Origin: Nereocystis luetkeana
Lineage: Eukaryota > Sar > Phaeophyceae > Laminariales > Laminariaceae
Length of the DNA stretch: 64,000 nt
Direction: 5' to 3'
Assembly: GCA_031213475.1 (NCBI GenBank)
Contig: JARUPZ010000006.1
Span: 3,687,501-3,751,500 of the forward strand
Shown here piece after piece: positions 1-10,592 of this stretch. Position 1 is the stretch's first letter. Each line of letters begins with the position of its first letter. A program made the position numbers and the translations under genes. Below the pieces are notes generated by a model. That model did not search any database, had not been told where the DNA came from, and saw only the letters and a program-made list of their open reading frames with translations.

Positions 1-149
1 CCTGCAACAAACAATTCTAAACTACTCGTACGAGCTGGGCCAGCCAAAAAAACGGAGAAAGCAAAAAAGGGTCGTCTCTCGCTGTCGCTAACCACTGCAC
101 GTTAAGGCTACAACATCGGAAGCACCAACCCAGAAACACCACTGCTTGT

Positions 150-243
150 GCGATGTATATATATATACTTGGATATCTTATAGAGATATATACTTGTATA
201 CCGGTATCTTATATATATGTATATATTATATATATAATATTTA
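150..243. repeat. AT-rich low-complexity tract
   Basis: Runs of TATATA broken by short unique words. It includes one TACCGGTA near 189, a 4-bp-core relative of the TACCWGGTA word described in the findings. No coding signal. Confidence 0.7.
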
Positions 244-2743
244 ACCTTTTTTTCGCCCCGGCTTAATCTCGCCGAGAATTCCCGAACACTCTGAAACACC
301 CACTTTTTGACACTAAAATTTGTATAAATACTGTCGTTTTCGATCCAAATGGAATTTGGTGCAGACAGTGCTGATGAGACCAGGAGGAGATCGATGTTGC
401 CCTATTGGCCATCCATCAACGGATATTACCAAAACTCGATTCTATATATATGCCAAGATGTCAAGTGACTACCTGGTACAAAAAATGACATTTCTACCCC
501 ACGACCAATTTTGGGATTTTTACTCTGAATCACGCATTCGAACCCTACATGCAAAGATTGTTGCCGCTTGCCTTTTTTTTTTTTCAATACGTTTGATCGT
601 TTTTTTTTTCATCTATGGATCCGTCCTATCTCTCTAAGAATACATAGGAGGGCACACTTTAAATGTGTCGACTAGTAGATGAGATCTGCATAGTGTCCAA
701 ATTTCAAGTCTAAATTCGAAAAGTTGGTTGGGGCATGGCCAATCTGCCTTAAAAGCATCTTTTTGGGTGGCCCAGCTCGTAGCTGTTTTTTTCCAAACAA
801 GGGGGTTGCAATACCACCATTCATTGCGGTGGTGTTCAAAAACATCTCACCTACGTAGTCGTGATGATCAGTTCCCATTTGGTTCAACTTTGCGCACCCA
901 TGCACGCATACGAACAGATTTGACGACTATTCGCGGAATTCAGTCGTCGAATGTGCGGTATCCAAGTTTGAACGAATGCCCGCCCCACGCTTTAGATTCG
1001 TCCCGGGCACAAATACTCGTCCCGTGGTTGAGAGAGAGTATTCGTCCACGCGGAACATACTCGCCCATTTTTTATTCGAGAGGGTGTTAATCCTGGGATG
1101 AACGTTTGCCCCTTCGTTTTGCGGGGGCATTCGCCAGAAACAGTCTGCTCTTCGTACGCTAGGCGAATACTTTCGATGCTAAAGTGCCAGTCAGATGACC
1201 CACACCATTGAGCAGGACAACAGGGCATAGCTTTCCGGGGCTCGACCTCACACGCCCACAAATTCGGAGTCTAATCCTGGATCAGACAGTACTTACTTTT
1301 CAATTATAATTTACTGTTCTGTTTCTATTATATGTATTCTGGAGTTCCCACGTGATTTTCAATGAACACCAGCCAATCTTTCATGTGTCTACGCACATCG
1401 TGAAAATTTCATGAATGGGTGTGGAAAAAATAAAATGTCGGTTGTATTGCCCCGCATTAAAATATCCCGCCGTTGTGGTCTGTTCGGAGAACAGGAACAA
1501 GCGCAAGCTGCGGGAGAAAAAAGCGTGCGCGCAAAAGGTACACACCGATGTGGTACATGATGTGTCCGTGATATCGGACTATACAAGCGCTTATGAGATC
1601 GCCCGTAGAATCAAAGCCTGCAGTAATCGAAGGTTATCCTCGTGCTCTGTGAAAGTTTCCCTCGGTGTAAATAAGAATCAAAACCCTGAATACCCTAAGA
1701 AGAATACTCCTGGGGCTCTGAAGTTCTGGGTAGATAAGGCAGCCAGTGCTATGAAGATTTTCGTGAGGACACAACTCGATAGAAACTCGAGGAGCCGAGG
1801 CCCGCTCCCAATAAGCACACCGTATGAGATTGCGCGACAAGGCAGCAGACGGCGCGAACACCGAAGCCAGCCCAAGGCCACCAAAGTTATTAGCCGCACG
1901 CGAGCACCACGCGGAGTAGCCGCTGCGGTTAACTCCCGGTGAACTCACATGACGGTCTGCCATGGGCAAAGCAGTAAGGACTAAACCATACCGATGCATC
2001 CGCTCGTGCAGACGCTGGGTTTGGGCGTGAACCGTTTCCATCCGCCCGGGAAGACAGATACCAGGTACCACCGTGTGCCTGGTACCTTATTGCTTTACCG
2101 GGGACCACTGCACGCTCGAAATATAAATATTTTTCGAGCTGATAGGCGCATGCACTTGCCACCGCGTCGGAGAACCAACGACAACCCCGGAACAGTCTGC
2201 GGCGAATCCAGCCTGTGGGGTTGTTGCGCTTATGTACGAATAACTTGGTAGTATTGAATCTCTTCAATCTGGTAAATACAAATCATTCAATCGATGAAAA
2301 CCCAGGGCTCGACAGAGTGGTAGAGAAGTGGTTCAAGCTCGTTTCCTGAAACAATGAAACAATATATATTTTGGGACCAGTTGCACAAACAGTACGCCAG
2401 CTGTGGGTTCAACCGAGTTTGGTGGTAAACATCCGGGGAGTGATTTCAGATTATTAAAATTACGAGCTCGGGGGCATTCAGGAGCCATGTCTGGTTTGAA
2501 GCCTCGCCTTTAGCGTTTGGTCGCCACATTGTTCATCTCCAACACACCAACTAACTGACTCCCGCAGACCAGCGCGAAACCGGCAACAGAGCCCTGCAGC
2601 AGAGAGAGGCTCCAGCTGTGAGTGAACCCGTAAACTACACGAGTGGGTGTACATCACGTAAGATGCCGTTCCTGCAGCTACCACTGCCCTAAGGAACGGC
2701 AACAGGTCCTACACCATAACCCTTCCTCTCTTGAAGTTTCTCG
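244..2743. other. No recognisable gene
   Basis: Short ORFs only. The longest open frame (1415-1942, +, 175 codons, basic) matches nothing I recognise and shows no domain motif. A TACCAGGTA word lies at 2059-2067. No tRNA, LTR or coding family was identified. Confidence 0.5.
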
Positions 2744-2852
2744 TATTACGGGGGACCCTAGTTAACAGGACCTATGGTGTACATAAAAACCTATATGTTT
2801 AACTATGGCCCCAAAACCTATTTGGTCCTGTTAACTATGGCCCCCCGTAATA
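2744..2852. mobile_element. Small foldback (MITE-like) element, 109 bp
   Basis: The arms 2744-2772 and 2824-2852 are near-perfect inverted repeats: TATTACGGGGG...GTTAACAGGACC against GGTCCTGTTAAC...CCCCCCGTAATA, with about 50 bp between them. It has no coding capacity. The structure fits a non-autonomous foldback or MITE; the family is unknown. Confidence 0.7.
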
Positions 2853-2947
2853 GTCGTTGATTTCAATATCGACAACTTCGTCGAGCTTATCAGTTCATCC
2901 CAAGGGTCGATCTTAAACGACACGTACTTTAGCATTACATTCATTTC

Positions 2948-3358
2948 CCCCTGAAATTTCCGCATTTTCCCAAATTCAGCGAGGGTTGAGTCATCATGCC
3001 GAGTACGTGCCTCAGTTGGCTCGCGAAATAATCGTCCCACCCGGCACAGAACCGGCACTACAGCAGCTGCGCTCGCAGAACCCATCCGTGCGGTGGTCCC
3101 ACTGTCATAGGCCTGACTCGTAGGCAGGTGTCGGTGCCTTGGGGAGTGAAACCCATCACCTACTCGTCACGCTACAACGCCCAACGAGACAAAGTCTCAG
3201 CTATTGCCCTCTCCGAGCTCAGTCGCCCGGCCTCCTCGTTGCGGTCACCTTGTGAACTCGACCACGAAAACCCAGAAAGCTATTATTGCGCTTTCTACGT
3301 TCGGCCATGACTTGCGAATGGCCGTGGGAACGACCCTTGCCAGCCCTGTGCGCTCGCG
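2948..3358 (+). repeat. Dispersed repeat F, copy 1
   Basis: About 410 bp that match 45,953-46,372 in inverse orientation with roughly 75-80% identity by eye. Shared blocks include GTGCCTTGGGGAGTGAAA, the AAAGTCTCAGCTATT region and GGCCATGACTTGCGA. Short open frames here translate to similar peptides in the two copies but carry frameshifts, so I treat it as a non-coding or dead transposon segment. The other copy sits beside the tyrosine recombinase pseudogene and may belong to the same transposon family. Confidence 0.65.
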
Positions 3359-3544
3359 AGGGGTGGCACAGCTCGAGCGTTGGGGCTGCCTGATCCTCTA
3401 TAGCCTTGTATCTACACCTCTTGAAAAACCTTTAAAACTTCAAGACGTGATTCTTCAGGGTTGGAGTTTCTCGGCTTGTCCCGAAAAACAAATGGGGGAA
3501 ATATCAAAATCTCGGGACAACGCGAGGCATGTACATTATTGTCC

Positions 3545-3880
3545 TTTTTCGCGACATGCCGTGGCACCACCTGCGGCAAACCCTTCCACGGCATTGTCCA
3601 TGGCATACCACGGAACCTTCTACGGACCTCCGCGGCATACCATGAAACCCGAAACTTAACCCTAACCCTAGGTGCCGTGGGCATTGGGGTGCCATGGGGG
3701 TTGCAATGACATGCCGTGAGGTTGCCATGGAGTGCCGTGGCGGTTGCCACAGGGGTTGCCATGGCACCATGCCACGGTACCCCCTACGGGGCCATGGAAT
3801 TCTATACCACGCCATGGGATGCCGTGGGGATGCCATGGTATACCATGGGTGGTACCATGGCCATTCCACGAAAAAGTCAA
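3545..3880. repeat. CCATGG palindromic-word array
   Basis: About 335 bp made of degenerate units around TGCCATGG and GCCGTGG. About nine exact CCATGG words occur, many preceded by TG or GG. A short telomere-type tract (TTAACCCTAACCCTAGG) lies inside near 3656. All six frames show long but meaningless Met/His/Trp-rich ORFs, a result of the repeated word. It parallels the GGATCC and GAGCTA/TAGCTC arrays elsewhere in the window. Confidence 0.75.
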
Positions 3881-5573
3881 ATAGTGTTGAACCCTGGAAA
3901 ATCCAAATGAACCTGAAAACACTCCTCATTAAGATCATTAAGATCGACCCGAACACCAAATTTGCAAGCTGCTATGTACAGAAGCCACAAACAAATTGCG
4001 TGACGTATCTTACAGGCACACGCCGGGTGATTTTTATACATCCATGTGTTCGCAAATGGGGGGAAACGTGTGATCCACAGCTGCTCATCCATGTCGCACC
4101 CCACCTTTGAGCGCTTCCGACCGGGCTAAGAAACCACAACTCACCCCCAGTGCCTGTTTTGGCTGTAGGATAGAACCTACCACTACCAGCCATCCCCATA
4201 TATATGCTACTAGCACCGTAACGGCAGACACTGAAGCCGTGAGCGGTCAGTCCGAGTGAGATGCACCGCGCTCGTGCACAGAACTGTTAACACCGCCTTC
4301 GTGGACTCACAGAGGTGACGCAATCGAGGGGAGGAGAATATCTTCACGAGTTTGCGCGACGCCGGCAAGTTGCAAGCTGGAGCAGGCGACCGACATGACC
4401 AGCCTTGGTTGCAGGAACCTGGGCTTCGCATTTCGACCTCTCGCCGACATCACGGATGCTCACATTGTTTGTTGCCGGCTGCCGATGTTCACATTTTTCG
4501 TATTTCATATGTGGGAAGTTTACAATGTTTTGGAAGGAGTTTCCGTACAGGGATTTCATATGGATGGCCGTGTCAGACAGACATCATGCCATCGTAAGGG
4601 CCCATCTTAACGGGGACTTTGACTTATTTTTATTTTTATTTTTATTTTTCTAATTTAATATGCATCTGATTGGTCGAAGAGTGAAATACCAAGCAGGCGT
4701 TCTCAAGGCAAATAAGAAATATTCAATGTGATGAACATTCTTTTGGGACTTTTTTCGTGTAATTTTTCTAATTTCAATTTGAAATTTGAGAGTTCCTCTG
4801 TTTTCAATGAGCATATTCATGGTGGGTCAACACCCTGGGTGGAGTCTGGGGCGATCATTGGCCACTTCGATGACCACGATCGAGGCGATAAAACACGAAC
4901 CTCAACCACAGGTGACCGGACCAATAGCCGCGCCCACGCCCACAGACCACAGAACATCGTACCCCGGCGGTGGCGCCTTAAAGATATCATGGCGGCCGCA
5001 AGCCCAATTTTTCGGCCTGCTCGATCGGCCAACAATCACGAAAACCTAGCAGACGGGGGAAAAAAACGGAGGATACGCCCGAGACCTCGATAGCTGCATT
5101 ACCGGTTCTGTTCCGCACGTGGCGCTTGAGGGCTCCCTCCGCCCGCCCTAGACACCCTGAGAGTGATAGATTCCTGTCCTGCGCGACCAAAAAGAAAAAG
5201 AGGCTGGCGGCGGCGCGCACGACACAACGCAAACCTGCTATGGTCTAGGCTCCTCGCTGTTGGTCGGCAGGGCGTTGTGAGACGCGGTGAGTTTATTCCG
5301 AATTGTTTTTCGATTGGCAATTAATACGCCGTTCCCCGGTAGGATACAAACACGTGTTTTTGTCGAGATGAAAAAAAAAAACATTGAAACTAAAATTTGA
5401 TTCCAAATAGCGTTTCCCGTTAAGATGGGCCCTAAGTAATAGGGTGGTTGTATTTACTTCGAGAGTGGAGAACACCTTCGAAGTCGGCTAGGGAGAAAGC
5501 TTTTGCTATTTGTGGAAGCCCTACTATTATTGAGAAACAATGATAATGAACATTCCGAGAAAATATGGATCAG
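3881..5573. other. No recognisable gene; dispersed terminal motifs
   Basis: Nothing here looks like a real gene. Copies of the dispersed motif GGGYCNATCTTAACGA lie at 4598-4616 (+), 3927-3950 (-, as TTAAGATCGACCC) and 5416-5432 (-). The 4650-4720 segment resembles 34,520-34,580, suggesting a shared short element that follows the motif. Confidence 0.5.
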
Positions 5574-6358
5574 GGAGGACCTTTAACAATCTGGGAGAAG
5601 GGATCTTTATATTGGTAGGCTGTTCAGGTGTTTCGGTTCCTGTTGGGATCGAGGTACGGACGAAGACCCAACCCAACCCCTGACTCTAACGCTAACCCTA
5701 ACCCTAACCCTAACCCTGACCCCAAACCGCAGCCAAAACGGGCCAAAACTCACCACAAACGCGGCTGCGCCGCGTTTGCATCGAACCAGGAAATTTCTCA
5801 GTTGCGGACGACGATTCCGAAGTGCAGACGACGATACGCTCTTTTCAAGTCAAAAACATCCCTACTGATCCCTTCTCCCAGATTGCTAAACCTACTCATT
5901 CCCACGATTTTTTTCTTGCTCGAAGTTTACCTGAAACTTCAACGATTTTTCCGAGAAGATACTTTGAAAAAAAGCCAGTACACAGAGCTGAATCTACGCC
6001 TTCTTCGTAGAATGGGTTGCTCTGCCCACAAAAAGAGTAGGTTTAGCAGTCTGGGAGAAGGGATCTTCAGGGATTTTTTTTACTTGAAAAATGTGTAGCG
6101 TGGTCTGCACTTCGGAATCGTCGTCCGCATCTGAGAAATTTCCTGGTTCGATGCAAACTCGGCGTAGCCTCGTTTATGGCGAGTTTTGGCCCGTTTCGGC
6201 TGCGGTTTGGGGTCAGGGTTAGGGTTAGGGTTAGGGTTAGAGTTAGGGTTAGGGGTTGGGTTGGGTCTTCGCCCGTGCCTTCATCCCAACAGGAACCAAA
6301 ACATCGGAACAGCCTACCAACCTAAAGATCCCTTCTCCCAGATTGTTAAAGGTCCTCC
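5574..6358. mobile_element. Nested foldback element carrying telomere-type repeats
   Basis: A palindrome of about 785 bp with arms of about 320 bp. The outer ends are GGAGGACCTTTAACAATC (5574) and its inverse ending at 6358. The left arm holds CCCTAA repeats (5692-5718) and the right arm the inverse TTAGGG repeats (about 6215-6255). A second inverted pair (AATCTGGGAGAAGGGATC) recurs nearer the centre, at about 5866-5902 and 6036-6075, so that word appears four times in alternating orientation. Open frames across it are by-products of the repeats. No clear target duplication is visible. It is either a foldback transposon that captured telomeric DNA or a healed terminal inversion. Confidence 0.75.
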
Positions 6359-6370
6359 ACAAAAAAGCTG

Positions 6371-6798
6371 ATATTGGCAAAAGTCCCGGCAACATAGATA
6401 ATGGAAACACGTCTGCCGCCGTTTTTTTTACGATGAATTTTCGTTTTTCTGCTCAAGCCCCGACCGTTCCTTGCGAGCCAAAATTTGGCAGACCGGATAT
6501 GAGCTCCTTGGTGCACTCCCGTGAGTGCGCCAAATACAGGCCGGGTGTATGAGCTTGGTGCACTCCCGTGAGTGTGCCAGCACTTTTCGTGTCCTCCTTC
6601 GAGGCAGACCTCGTCGCTGAAGTTTAAAAATGTGGTTCCAGGCGCTTGAATTTTCGGTTTCTTCTACTGCTGTTTGTTATGTAGTCGAGTCTTTTTGTTT
6701 TTGCTGTAAGAGCGAGAAAGAGGAACGTACTCGTTACGACTTCTTCTGGGTTCCTCCTGCTCGGTTTACAGCAGAAACACACTTATTTGGCTACACAG
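6371..6798 (+). repeat. Dispersed repeat L, copy 1
   Basis: Shares long blocks with 7131-7385 (inverse) and 22,010-22,340 (inverse): TGTGGTTCCAGGCGCTTGAA, a TTTCGTGTCCTCCTTCGA-type block and GGTGCACTCCCGTGAGTGC. The last is itself an inverted repeat and occurs twice in this copy. The outer part (6733-6795) matches 22,013-22,080, including ACTCGTTACGACTTC and CAGCAGAAACA. Function is unknown and it is probably non-autonomous. Confidence 0.65.
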
Positions 6799-7050
6799 TG
6801 CACGGCGTCCCTGGTGGCTTGGTATGTGGTGCGCGTGCCTATCAAGACCAATTTCGTGGGTTCAAGTCTCACCCGAGTGCATGCTCGTAGTGCATTTTTT
6901 TGCATAAAAATGATTAGCGGAAAGCGAGTTAGCGAAAACATTCGATGAAAATCTACGAGCAGTGGGAATGCTGAACCCTATGCGCGACAAAAAATAAAGG
7001 CATGTATACCGGGGGGGAGAAGGGACGACACCTGTGACCACGGCTTGTCC
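6799..7050 (+). repeat. tRNA-derived SINE-like repeat, copy 1
   Basis: Matches 61,085-61,370 (+) and 20,300-20,530 (-). The head contains GGGTTCAAGTCTC, close to a pol III B box (GGTTCRANYCC), preceded by a weak A-box-like TGGCTTGGTATG. The shared tail includes GCAGTGGGAATGCTGAACCC and GGAGAAGGGACGACAC. A tRNA-like promoter head with an unrelated conserved body is the usual plan of a SINE. No intact cloverleaf is visible, so this is not a tRNA gene. Confidence 0.5.
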
Positions 7051-7130
7051 TGAAGATCGCTGAGGGTAAAACCTCCAACGAGTTAGGCTGGGAAGTAAAA
7101 GTGATGATTAACGAACAAAAAAAAAAAAAG

Positions 7131-7385
7131 TGCTAGGAGCCCAAAGTTCAAGCGCCTGGAACCACATTTGCATACTTCAACGACTCGGTCCGCTTCGAAG
7201 GAGGACACGAAAAGTACTGTCGCTTTGGCACACTCACGCGAGTGCACCAAGGAGCTCATATCCAGCCTGCCAAATTTTGGCCCGCAAGGAACGGTCGGGG
7301 CTTGAGCAGAAAAACGAAAAGTCCTCGTGAAAAAATTAGCGGCAGATGTGCTTCCATTGTCTATATGATCGGGACTTTTTTTTTT
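7131..7385 (-). repeat. Dispersed repeat L, copy 2
   Basis: Inverse of 6371-6665. It begins at the TTCAAGCGCCTGGAACCACA block and runs through CTTTGGCACACTCACGCGAG to GGCAGATGTGCTTCCATTG. It ends beside a T-run at about 7377. Copies 1 and 2 face each other about 0.5 kb apart with the SINE-like repeat between them. Confidence 0.65.
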
Positions 7386-9260
7386 TTCGTGTTTTCTGGG
7401 CATTGCACCACAGGTGTGTCGTGGGAACACCAGCCCACCTCAACCGCGGTAATCACACCAACACGGTCTTGTGCTCTCCCTTCCAGGTTAGTGCAGAGTT
7501 GGGTATGACCTGAGCAGTCTGCCCTGGGCAAGAAAAAGAGGGGGTGTAAGGTCTGGTTTTCGCTCCAGCGTGTCTTGAGTCTGGTGAATTGTTTTTTTCA
7601 TCGCGAATTCCCTGGCGAGTACTAAACTGTAGTAGTATCTAAGCAGTATCCTAAGCTTCCTGCATTGAGACCGATTTCCGGCTGCATTGAGACCGATCTC
7701 CGGCTGACGACACTTGGCCTCGATCGTATTCGGACAACACGAAATCTGACAAAAAATCAAGGTAAGCTGCATCCCAGCGTACGAATCAGAATCTGCTAAA
7801 CGTCCACGAGCGCCGATCTTTTCCCCGTAGACATCCCCGCGGAAAGACTGCGTGTCCTATTCTCATCGTGAACAGCAGGAAGGAGGAGGAGCAGATGCTG
7901 CTGGTCCTACTTCTGTGGGGCTGACGACCTTGCACAGACCCACGAGAGCCTCGGCGGCGCCTTTCCCGGCGGTACCGCTCGAGGGAGAGTCCAGGGCCAT
8001 GCTGGCTGAGATATGCTTATTTTCCCTGAGCGTGGAGCTCCTTGTGGCGCGAGCTAGGGCACGCCGGTCTGGTGCCGCTGAAGATCCAGCGTCATGTTGA
8101 CCGGCGTTATCCAGGACTCCTCTTGCTGAAGGCTCAACCCCTCCCTGCTGCACCGCTCGCCGGCCCTCGACGCCCACCGCGCCCACCGCTCCCACCACGA
8201 CCACCACGACCACCTCGCACCGCGAGCCATGCGGTTGTCTCGCGACAATAGTATCGATAGGCAGAGCGAGATCTTCGGGCGATCCACTGGTCACCAGTAG
8301 ATGCTCATTACAAAGTAAGTAGTAAGGGTGTCTTCAAAAGTGAGATCCTCGAGAGATACACTAGTCATATCGACAGTCACCGGTGAAAGGTTCATTAAGG
8401 AAGTCGGTACGGGTATGTATGCAGGGTACTGACCACATGGTTGTGCGTGGTGTCTACGTTGTCGCGTCGATTAGTTGGTCAAGTATAGTCGGAGAGGATA
8501 TGCGTATGAAACGACATTCCAGCAAGCAACGGGTTGACTGAGGTAACGAGTATTGACGTACCTGTTGACTGGGGTGACGTGGGTACGGATATAGATATTA
8601 CCGTACGCTGGTAGATATTGCCTTGAAGACGAGCAGATCGCGAGTGCTTGCGCACCCAGCTGTTCACTCCTTAAACCCGCAACTGGACTCTCTGTATTTA
8701 TTTCATCGTACCATAAGCTTTTGTTGGCCCAAGAGCGCCCATTTCAACTGATCCACTATCGTCTACATCATCAATGCTGCTTGACCTCGTCTCAAGACGA
8801 CTCTGTGTTAGCCTCAGAAGTCCTTCATCGATCAGCCACCTGAAGGCGTACTCGTCATTTCTATCAGAGTCGAGTTGGTATGTGAGCATGAGCTACAAAC
8901 AAATATTTCGGTCAAGTTTACCGCCAGCACTTGCTGTACGAAATTTGAACAATCGAGCTACTTGTAGATGTTGAAAAGACAAGACTCACAACATGGCGAT
9001 ATGAAACATATTCTCACAAAAATCACAGTTACAACTTCAGTAGTAATTGCTGCCGTAATAATCGTAGTAGTGGCTATTTCAGGAGTGGTGATAGAGGAGT
9101 GGTGATAGTACTGTAGCAACATCAGAAGATTAGACGCACTAACAAGCCGAACTAACAGCGGCGACTGCGAAGCAGAAGCAGCAGCTAGAGCAGCCGGGGC
9201 AAAGAAAACTGGTGTCACCCGAGATAGCGGCAGCGACTCTCCTGAATCAAACTTGATGAT
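7386..9260. other. No confident gene; possible exons of an unrecognised minus-strand gene
   Basis: Open frames overlap on both strands at 7850-8300 without a recognisable domain. On the minus strand, 8698-8889 encodes an acidic stretch that looks protein-like. Upstream of it, 8958-9338 encodes two hydrophobic stretches after a CAG-derived alanine run. A spliced gene is possible, but I cannot place donor and acceptor sites reliably. Confidence 0.3.
8698..8889 (-). CDS. Candidate terminal exon, unknown product
   Basis: 63 codons ending in a stop. The translation is acidic (YQLDSDRNDEYAFRWLIDEG...SSSIDDVDDSGSVEM) and unlike the low-complexity ORFs around it. An AG-ending tract (TTTGTTTGTAG) sits just upstream of the first codons and could be a splice acceptor. 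There is no domain I recognise. It could be chance; RNA evidence would settle it. Confidence 0.2.
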   Translation of the reverse strand: MLTYQLDSDRNDEYAFRWLIDEGLLRLTQSRLETRSSSIDDVDDSGSVEMGALGPTKAYGTMK

Positions 9261-9310
9261 GACAGTAGCAGCAGCAGCAGCAGCAGCAGCGGCACAGCAG
9301 CAGCAGTAGT
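9261..9310. repeat. CAG/CTG microsatellite
   Basis: (AGC)n tract interrupted by GGCACAG. On the minus strand it reads as a poly-alanine run, preceded by cysteines, within an open frame at 8958-9338. Confidence 0.8.
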
Positions 9311-9632
9311 TGTTTTCTCTGTCAGCATTAATTTGCACTGAGCTACTGCGCCCGCGGAACCCTGTCTACCTCGAGCTACAATCCATCCTTATATCAAACC
9401 GAGCTCTCTACATGTCGGCTACCGTGATTCACTCTGCAGCGGTACGTGTTGTACCAAGTAGAGTTGGCGGTAAGTTGTGACGCTCAAGGCGAGTAATTCA
9501 TATTGGTGCAAAGCATTTTGGACGTCGCTACCCGACGCACAGCGTGGCGTAGCTCCAGTCTACCGGCGCATCATCTCCGATGCTACGTGCACACGTTATG
9601 CTCCGCCTGCTGTCTCGATCTTCGGTGCTCTC

Positions 9633-10153
9633 GGGGGGGGGTGTACTCGACAGGAGAGATGCACTCGATATCATGCATGGCCGTAGTCGTATGGCCATAG
9701 ACCCTCGCATCCCTACAATGCCGGGACGGAGCATGTCGGGTTTCACCGCCCAGGCAGACGTTGCTTACACCAAGCGCGAAGCACCGTGAGGTGTCCGGCG
9801 AGTCGCATGAAGGGTGAGCTGCATCCTACTAGGAACCGCTTGTGAGGCGGACTTGCATACGGATGATAGCTTCAATGAGTTAATTGAATTTCCGGTGTAA
9901 CCACTTCTAGATACAGCAATGGGAGTACTATTTAACCGCCTCTTGAATGCCTTGACATGAACACTGCGTGATACGATCCATTCCCTTGTGCGGAGTAAAG
10001 GTTCTTTACCTCGCACAAATGATCTTACTCGACGACCAGCTATGGGCGACATCCAAAAAATCCAAAACAAAAAAAGCGGTACCCTGGTTGTTTAGTTCAC
10101 GATTTGAGCGGCATGTTTTACAGTTTCGTTGCCAACCGACGCCAACCCAACTC
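9633..10153 (+). repeat. Oligo-G-bounded repeat, copy A
   Basis: Starts at a G9 run followed by TGTACTCGACAGGAGAGATG and ends at ACGCCAACCCAACTC just before the next G run. Conserved blocks include CCTCGCATCCCTACAATGCC, AAGCGCGAAGC, GCATCCTACTA and ACTTGCATACGGATGA. Copy B follows directly, making a head-to-tail pair with a G tract as the joint. No coding frame is conserved among copies. Confidence 0.75.
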
Positions 10154-10592
10154 GGGGGGGTGGTGTACTCGATAGGAGAGATGTACTCGATTTCGTGCAT
10201 GGCCGGAGTCGTATGACCATAGACCCTCGCATCCCTACAATGCCGGGACGGAGCATGTCGGGCTTTCACCGATTAGGCGGACACTCCTTGGACCAAGCGC
10301 GAAGCGCCGTGAGGTGTCCGGAGTCGCATGATGGGCGAGGTGCATCCTACTAAGAACCGCTTGCGAGGCGAACTTGCATACGGATGACAGCTTCAATGAG
10401 TGAATATAATTTGCGGTGTAGCCACTTCCAGAGACAGCAATTGGAAAACTATATAACTGCCTCTTGGGTGTCTTACCTTGAACACTACGATCAATTCCCT
10501 GGTGAGGAGTAAAGATTACTTACCTCGCATAAATGATCTGGCTCGACAACCACCTGCGGGCGACCGCCAAACAACCCAACCTGGGGGGGGGG
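10154..10592 (+). repeat. Oligo-G-bounded repeat, copy B
   Basis: Begins at the G7 run that ends copy A and closes at ACAACCCAACCTGG followed by G10. It is shorter than copy A, lacking part of the segment near the 3' end. The internal order of blocks is the same as in copy A. Confidence 0.75.

Noticed and set aside
3412..4110. Overlapping long ORFs rich in Met, His, Trp and Gly on both strands
   Set aside because: They are generated by the CCATGG-word array; all frames are open because the word contains no stop.
5692..6255. True chromosome end
   Set aside because: Only four to seven telomere-type units per arm, in opposite orientation and embedded in a palindrome, with ordinary sequence on both sides.
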